Source of the DNA: Methanosuratincolales archaeon
GTDB lineage: Archaea > Thermoproteota > Methanomethylicia > Methanomethylicales > Methanomethylicaceae
Reading direction: 5' to 3'
Assembly: GCA_937930465.1 (NCBI GenBank)
Contig: CALGKV010000106.1
Coordinates: 1 to 9,431 of the forward strand
DNA length: 9,431 nt
The notes under the pieces were generated by a model that was not told where the DNA came from, did not search any database, and saw nothing but the letters and a program-made list of their open reading frames with translations. The position numbers and the translations under genes are program-made. Shown one piece after another: positions 6,049-9,431 of the stretch; the stretch's first letter is position 1; each line of letters opens with the position of its first letter.

Positions 6049-8403
6049 GATCTTGCTCCTGATGACGACTATGGCGTATATTGATGCTATTGCTGCAATC
6101 AAAGCCAGCACTACAGCGATCCAGACGGGAGTCATGTCGACAGGCAGGAAGCCCTTGACTGAAGCGACGTCTGACTTGACTGCAGAGATGTCTGCCTTGA
6201 TCGTGCCTACGTCAGTCTTGATTGTGGCCACGTTGCCCTCGATCGTCGTCACCTTACCGCTGATTGTACCGAGTATCGTCTGGACTGTAGCGATGTCGCC
6301 TTGGAGCGCTACGACCTTTGCGTCAAGGTTGTTGATGCTGGTCTGCATTGTGCCAAGGGTCGTCTGAACAGTGGCTATGCCGTTTTCGATCGATACAAGC
6401 TTGGCGTTGAGGCTCGTGAACGAGGAGTTCATGTAGTTCATCAGGTCGCCAACGATTAGGTCTCCTGTCGTAGCAACATTGAATGTGCCGTATGCGTAGA
6501 TCTGGTAGTTGCCAGCTACTGCACCGTAGTCCTCGTAATTGCTATAGCAGTCGTAGATTTCGCACCTGTCCTTTATGTAGAACGAGACCACGTGAGTGCC
6601 TGGCCTGAAGCCTGCCTTCACAAGCTGGACTGCGATGTCACCGGTGTAGTTAGCAGCCACTTGCCCATTGCCACCGCCCACCGCGATGAATTGGTTGTCG
6701 ACAGCTACCCAGTACTTCACGTAATCACTCATTTGCGGATCGCATAGATCATCAATGCAGCAGCATTCACCGCCATCATAATACAAACGATCATAGCAGC
6801 AATCGCCGCATTCGCTCACAAGGAATCCGCAGCCATATACCCAGAAGGTTAAGCCATCATTGCTGAACGAGGCAGGGTCAACCCAAACCTTGGGGGTCAC
6901 TAGGAACCATGTGTCGATCCATTCTCCGGTCTGTTCAATCACCAAGGGTGAGCCATTGATGTCGCCGAGGAAGACGTAGCGGTAGCCTCCAGCAGAGTGG
7001 GGCACGGTCACAGTGATCTCAAAGCTCGAGCTCGGGACGGTGAAGTTCGCAAGCATCACTAGATCATTACCTTCGCAGGCAGGAGTATAGTCGAGCCAGA
7101 CGGTTACGTACTCGCCGATGTAGTCAGCCATGTTGACGAACTTGAGGGTCACCTGGTCGCCGCATCCGCCCTTGTTCGGGTCGAATGTTATCGTCGGGAC
7201 CTGAACCACGCAAACGGTGAAGTTATACTCCACATTGCTGTTGTCGATCACCCTGAAGTAGTACGTGCCGGACGGCATGTATGGTATAGTGATGGTATAG
7301 TTGTTAGCGGAACCAGCATTATTAAGTGCGATTCCAGAGGCCACGAGGGTCGAGTTCAGGTAGATTGAGGCAGAACCCATGTACGGGAACCACTTGAGCG
7401 TCACGTTGTATTTCTCGCCTGTATAGAACACGATTCTGCAGTAGTTATCACAGCCGTATTGGCAGCCATGGTATGCAAGCCCATAGCCTTCCCCATCATC
7501 AACGATCATTTCACAGTAATATGCATCAGGGTCGACCCAGACCTGCCTGTAGTACTCGTCGAAATAGAATTCATCCTTGATAGCGCCGTCCTCATCGATC
7601 ACTTGTACTGTGACTGTTTCGTAAGGATCCCCATCGTACATTTCTTCGCAAAGAACCTTGTTCTTTAGGTCAACAATCGGGAACGTGTACGAGAAGCCGG
7701 TCCACAACCAGCCAGATTCGTTGTGAGTCTCGACAGAGACATTTGCCACGAAAGCTCCGTTCTGGGTGATGTTGTAGGTCATGTCAGCCGGCAATGCATA
7801 TCCCGATACTGTGACAGGGGTTTTGGGCGCACCTTCGGTCGGGGTCATGTAGAAGCTGCCTTCGAATACAATCCTGTTGGTGGAGACACCCACATCAGAT
7901 GACGGTACAGAGGGAGTTGTCACAGGGTTCACGTCGGTGACCTTCAGCCAATAGTAGACGCCGCCCTCAACCATGTAGGGGATCGTCCCGTTAATCCAGC
8001 CTCCTCCGACTGTGTAGGTGTAGTTCCTGCCTTCCATGCTGAAAGGCGCAGGGACATAGTCGCTGCTTGCGCCTGGCACGAAGATGTAACTCTTCGGCCC
8101 GTCGAAGATGTCTCCGACGTAGAACGGCCCGGCATACCACCTGTCGCCTGCAGCCATGTTTGCATCAGCGCTGCCAGTCTTCGACAGCCATAGCCAAACC
8201 TGGCCACCGGTGATTGTCATGTTTCCTAGATATATGCTCACATTGCTGCCAGCCGCAACATAAAGGGGGTCTGAGGTAGCATCCTCGTAGTAAACCACAG
8301 GCCTTTCAGTGATTGTGGCGGCAACTAGCGGGAAAGCAACGAAGATCGCCGGAAGCATCAGAATTGCAACAACAGATAGACTAAAAATCTTCTTACTGTC
8401 CAT
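6040..8403 (-). CDS. S-layer-like surface protein with Ig-like modules, coiled-coil stalk and membrane anchor
   Basis: A 787-residue exported protein. Residues 1-29 are a signal peptide (KK, then a long hydrophobic run ending in VAA). The body, about 30-650, is beta-rich with aromatic residues and recurring module starts: FYMTPTEG (184), VWVDPDAYY (288), ITFDPNKGG (405) and VWVDPASFS (506). About 15 N-x-S/T sequons suggest heavy N-glycosylation. It has 18 cysteines, eight of them in 525-554. Residues 661-752 form an unbroken 3-4 heptad pattern of I/V/L, followed by a transmembrane helix at about 761-781 and a short RSKIAA tail. This resembles a stalk plus anchor, as in SlaB- or tetrabrachion-type proteins, fused to a canopy. 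Start ATG 8403 has AGGTGA 7 nt upstream and a clear TATA box. S-layer role is inferred from architecture; an adhesin or other stalked surface protein is possible. Confidence 0.82.
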   Translation of the reverse strand: MDSKKIFSLSVVAILMLPAIFVAFPLVAATITERPVVYYEDATSDPLYVAAGSNVSIYLGNMTITGGQVWLWLSKTGSADANMAAGDRWYAGPFYVGDIFDGPKSYIFVPGASSDYVPAPFSMEGRNYTYTVGGGWINGTIPYMVEGGVYYWLKVTDVNPVTTPSVPSSDVGVSTNRIVFEGSFYMTPTEGAPKTPVTVSGYALPADMTYNITQNGAFVANVSVETHNESGWLWTGFSYTFPIVDLKNKVLCEEMYDGDPYETVTVQVIDEDGAIKDEFYFDEYYRQVWVDPDAYYCEMIVDDGEGYGLAYHGCQYGCDNYCRIVFYTGEKYNVTLKWFPYMGSASIYLNSTLVASGIALNNAGSANNYTITIPYMPSGTYYFRVIDNSNVEYNFTVCVVQVPTITFDPNKGGCGDQVTLKFVNMADYIGEYVTVWLDYTPACEGNDLVMLANFTVPSSSFEITVTVPHSAGGYRYVFLGDINGSPLVIEQTGEWIDTWFLVTPKVWVDPASFSNDGLTFWVYGCGFLVSECGDCCYDRLYYDGGECCCIDDLCDPQMSDYVKYWVAVDNQFIAVGGGNGQVAANYTGDIAVQLVKAGFRPGTHVVSFYIKDRCEIYDCYSNYEDYGAVAGNYQIYAYGTFNVATTGDLIVGDLMNYMNSSFTSLNAKLVSIENGIATVQTTLGTMQTSINNLDAKVVALQGDIATVQTILGTISGKVTTIEGNVATIKTDVGTIKADISAVKSDVASVKGFLPVDMTPVWIAVVLALIAAIASIYAIVVIRSKIAA
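6150..6423 (-). repeat. Heptad-repeat segment coding for the coiled-coil stalk
   Basis: Codes for residues 661-752. Hydrophobic residues alternate 3 and 4 apart for about 12 heptads. The block IATVQTTLGT recurs 28 residues (four heptads) later as IATVQTILGT, and related VATIKTDVGT follows 21 residues after that, which suggests growth by internal duplication. Absence of charged core residues points to a parallel oligomer; the number of chains is not readable. Confidence 0.8.
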
Positions 8404-8410
8404 TTCTCAT

Positions 8411-8416
8411 TCACCT
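8411..8416 (-). promoter_or_regulatory. Shine-Dalgarno site of the surface-protein gene
   Basis: The minus strand reads AGGTGA, a near-full match to the archaeal anti-SD, 7 nt before the ATG at 8403. It fixes the start and suggests efficient translation. Confidence 0.75.
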
Positions 8417-8450
8417 ATTATTTCGTGAAGAGAAGTATCGGCGATTCGCT

Positions 8451-8460
8451 ATATATAAGT
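8451..8460 (-). promoter_or_regulatory. TATA box of the surface-protein gene
   Basis: The minus strand reads ACTTATATAT, the best TATA match in the window. The predicted RNA start is near 8428-8430, giving a leader of about 25 nt that contains the AGGTGA site. Strong promoter and SD fit an abundant surface protein. Confidence 0.7.
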
Positions 8461-8462
8461 TA

Positions 8463-8530
8463 TGTGTAAAAATTCAGGTATATACACAGAGTTGTATACA
8501 ATATATTATCCATATAGCAAATTGTGCACA
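8463..8530. promoter_or_regulatory. Cluster of palindromes upstream of the surface-protein promoter, candidate operators
   Basis: Four symmetric elements lie in 68 bp: TGTGTA (8463-8468) with its inverse TACACA (8483-8488), GTATATAC (8478-8485), the perfect 10-bp TTGTATACAA (8492-8501), and TGTGCACA (8523-8530). The last two share TTGTnnACA and their centres are 30 bp apart, near three helical turns. They sit just upstream of the TATA box and just downstream of a ribbon-helix-helix-like gene. AT-rich DNA makes some short palindromes likely by chance. Confidence 0.4.
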
Positions 8531-8540
8531 GCATCCTGCC

Positions 8541-9131
8541 TCAAATCGCCATTTTGCTGAACCACATAAGGACCAGGCCCTTCATTGCCTCACCGCCCCC
8601 CTTGCGGTAGCCGATGCCATGCATCGCTCCTTCAAGGAAGCTGGCGAGCCAATTCGCGCCCTCCTTTGAGAGCGAGGTGGAGACGCACCGGAAAACGACC
8701 GTATCCCCCTCCCTCCTTGCGTCCACCTCGTTCAGATCCCAACGCATGACCCTCAGCATCGTCTCGAGTATCCTTATCGGGTCGCCGTACTTGTCCCTTA
8801 TGTAAATGCCATAAACCCTGCCGCTCTCGTACCATTCCCTCATCATGCCATCGTCCTGCCCGCTCATCTCGCAGATCCTGTTCATCACGTCAAGGGGCAC
8901 GAATGAGCTCCCCAGGACCCGCTGTACGTGCACCATCTCGAGGAGGTCGGCTATCTCCTTGTAGGCGAAGCCGAGGCGGTCTATCCTGAGCGCCTGCGCG
9001 AGGAGGTCCTCGATGTACTTCACCATCGACTCGCCCCTTTGCTTCGATATGGCGGCGACCTCGTCGAGCAAGCCCTCCGAAATGTAGACCAGCTTCTTGC
9101 CGCGCCTCTCGCCCTTCTTCAACTGAGACAC
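8541..9131 (-). CDS. Ribbon-helix-helix-like putative regulator with possible V4R-like C-terminal domain
   Basis: A complete 196-residue cytoplasmic protein of unrecognised family. Residues about 12-49 fit a ribbon-helix-helix DNA-binding fold: strand KKLVYIS, helix EGLLDEVAAISKQRG, turn ES, helix MVKYIEDLLAQALR. Such proteins dimerise and bind inverted repeats. From about 97 the pattern (YESGRVYGIYIRDKYG, a helix, RWDL, then VVFRCVSTSL and ASFLEGAMHGIGY) recalls V4R/Bet3-type small-ligand domains, but characteristic cysteines are not evident and this is only a hypothesis. No signal peptide or membrane segment. The start is GTG 9131, with GGGGGGT 4 nt before it, overlapping the end of the upstream gene by 13 nt, so translation is probably coupled. 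The surface-protein gene lies 137 bp downstream, separated by palindromes; regulation of that gene is a plausible inference only. Confidence 0.7.
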   Translation of the reverse strand: MSQLKKGERRGKKLVYISEGLLDEVAAISKQRGESMVKYIEDLLAQALRIDRLGFAYKEIADLLEMVHVQRVLGSSFVPLDVMNRICEMSGQDDGMMREWYESGRVYGIYIRDKYGDPIRILETMLRVMRWDLNEVDARREGDTVVFRCVSTSLSKEGANWLASFLEGAMHGIGYRKGGGEAMKGLVLMWFSKMAI

Positions 9132-9431
9132 CCCGACCCCCCAGCGGCGCCCTTTTTGTAGAGGTGCCTTATGTTGCCGGTCCTTACGCTCTTCTCAACT
9201 GCGCCGTATCCTAGCGCTTCGAAGGCGCCGCAGAGGAAGGAGGAGACAAGCTCGGAGAGCTCCTTTGTCAGCCGGGGGCTGATCAGCGTTACTTTTGTAT
9301 CCACCCCGTTCTCCTCTATTGAGAACTCGGCAAGGTTCCAGAGCGTAGACACCACCTCTTCTTTCAGGGCATCGATCGGCGATCCGGCCGGTTCTGCCTG
9401 GCTGCTCCTCAACCGCATCGCAAGCCACCTG
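9119..9431 (-). CDS. Paralogue of the neighbouring regulator's C-terminal domain, probably 5' truncated by window edge
   Basis: The frame is open from the right edge to TGA at 9121-9119. From ATG 9418 it gives 99 residues; AGGTGG lies 6 nt before that ATG. Residues 12-71 align with 116-175 of the next protein: GSPI with GDPI, an amphipathic helix, DTKVTLIS with DTVVFRCVS, LTKE with LSKE, and SFLCGAFEALGY with ASFLEGAMHGIGY. Since about 115 residues precede this part in the neighbour, and no in-frame stop separates ATG 9418 from the edge, I think the gene continues outside and ATG 9418 may be internal. If it does start there, it is a lone C-terminal half-domain. Function unknown; the pair likely arose by tandem duplication. 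Confidence 0.62.
   Translation of the reverse strand, partial: RWLAMRLRSSQAEPAGSPIDALKEEVVSTLWNLAEFSIEENGVDTKVTLISPRLTKELSELVSSFLCGAFEALGYGAVEKSVRTGNIRHLYKKGAAGGSGCLS

Noticed and set aside
9195..9428. Minus-strand frame of 77 codons near the right edge
   Set aside because: It overlaps in another phase the frame that shows similarity to the neighbouring protein, and itself shows no family pattern.
1..9431. Mobile elements, CRISPR repeats or a defence system
   Set aside because: No transposase, integrase, nuclease or regularly spaced repeats are seen. The only repeats are coding heptads and short palindromes.

Overview
The window reads as archaeal chromosome, probably from a peptide-using anaerobe of the Thermoproteota (TACK) type. 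Lineage is inferred, not demonstrated. Evidence: an archaeal-type indolepyruvate:ferredoxin oxidoreductase (IorA/IorB), the beta subunit of an ADP-forming acyl-CoA synthetase (an archaeal energy-conserving enzyme), A/T-rich TATA elements 25-45 bp before several starts, Shine-Dalgarno (SD) sites of the GGAGG/GGTGA kind, and a membrane-anchored S-layer-like protein with a coiled-coil stalk. No RNA gene, CRISPR array, insertion sequence or integrase is visible.

Layout. (1) Positions 1-1498, minus: a secreted papain-family (C1) peptidase with the start of a PKD domain, running off the left edge. It starts at GTG. (2) 1526-4076, minus: iorB preceded by iorA, 7 bp apart. The peptidase follows iorB by 27 bp and may share its transcript. 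(3) 4077-4204: a divergent promoter region with one TATA-like box for each direction. (4) 4205-4873, plus: the acyl-CoA synthetase beta subunit. (5) 5025-5918, plus: a PfkB/ribokinase-family kinase. (6) 5919-6039: a short convergent terminator region. (7) 6040-8403, minus: a 787-residue surface protein with signal peptide, Ig-like modules, cysteine clusters, about 15 N-glycosylation sequons, a heptad stalk and a C-terminal membrane anchor. (8) 8404-8540: an AT-rich promoter region with several short palindromes. (9) 8541-9131 and 9119-9431, minus: two overlapping genes whose C-terminal parts look like each other. The complete one has an N-terminal ribbon-helix-helix-like DNA-binding segment; the other is probably cut by the right edge.

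How they fit together. The left half suggests peptide fermentation: an exported protease releases peptides, IorAB oxidises aryl-pyruvates (from aromatic amino acids) to aryl-acetyl-CoA with ferredoxin reduction, and the ADP-forming synthetase would turn the acyl-CoA into acid plus ATP. The synthetase alpha subunit is not in the window. The right half pairs a cell-surface structural gene with upstream candidate regulators and candidate operator palindromes between them. This regulatory link is inference. The least ordinary parts are the tandem ribbon-helix-helix / V4R-like gene pair, the palindromes before the surface-layer gene, and the cysteine-rich modules in a stalked archaeal surface protein.
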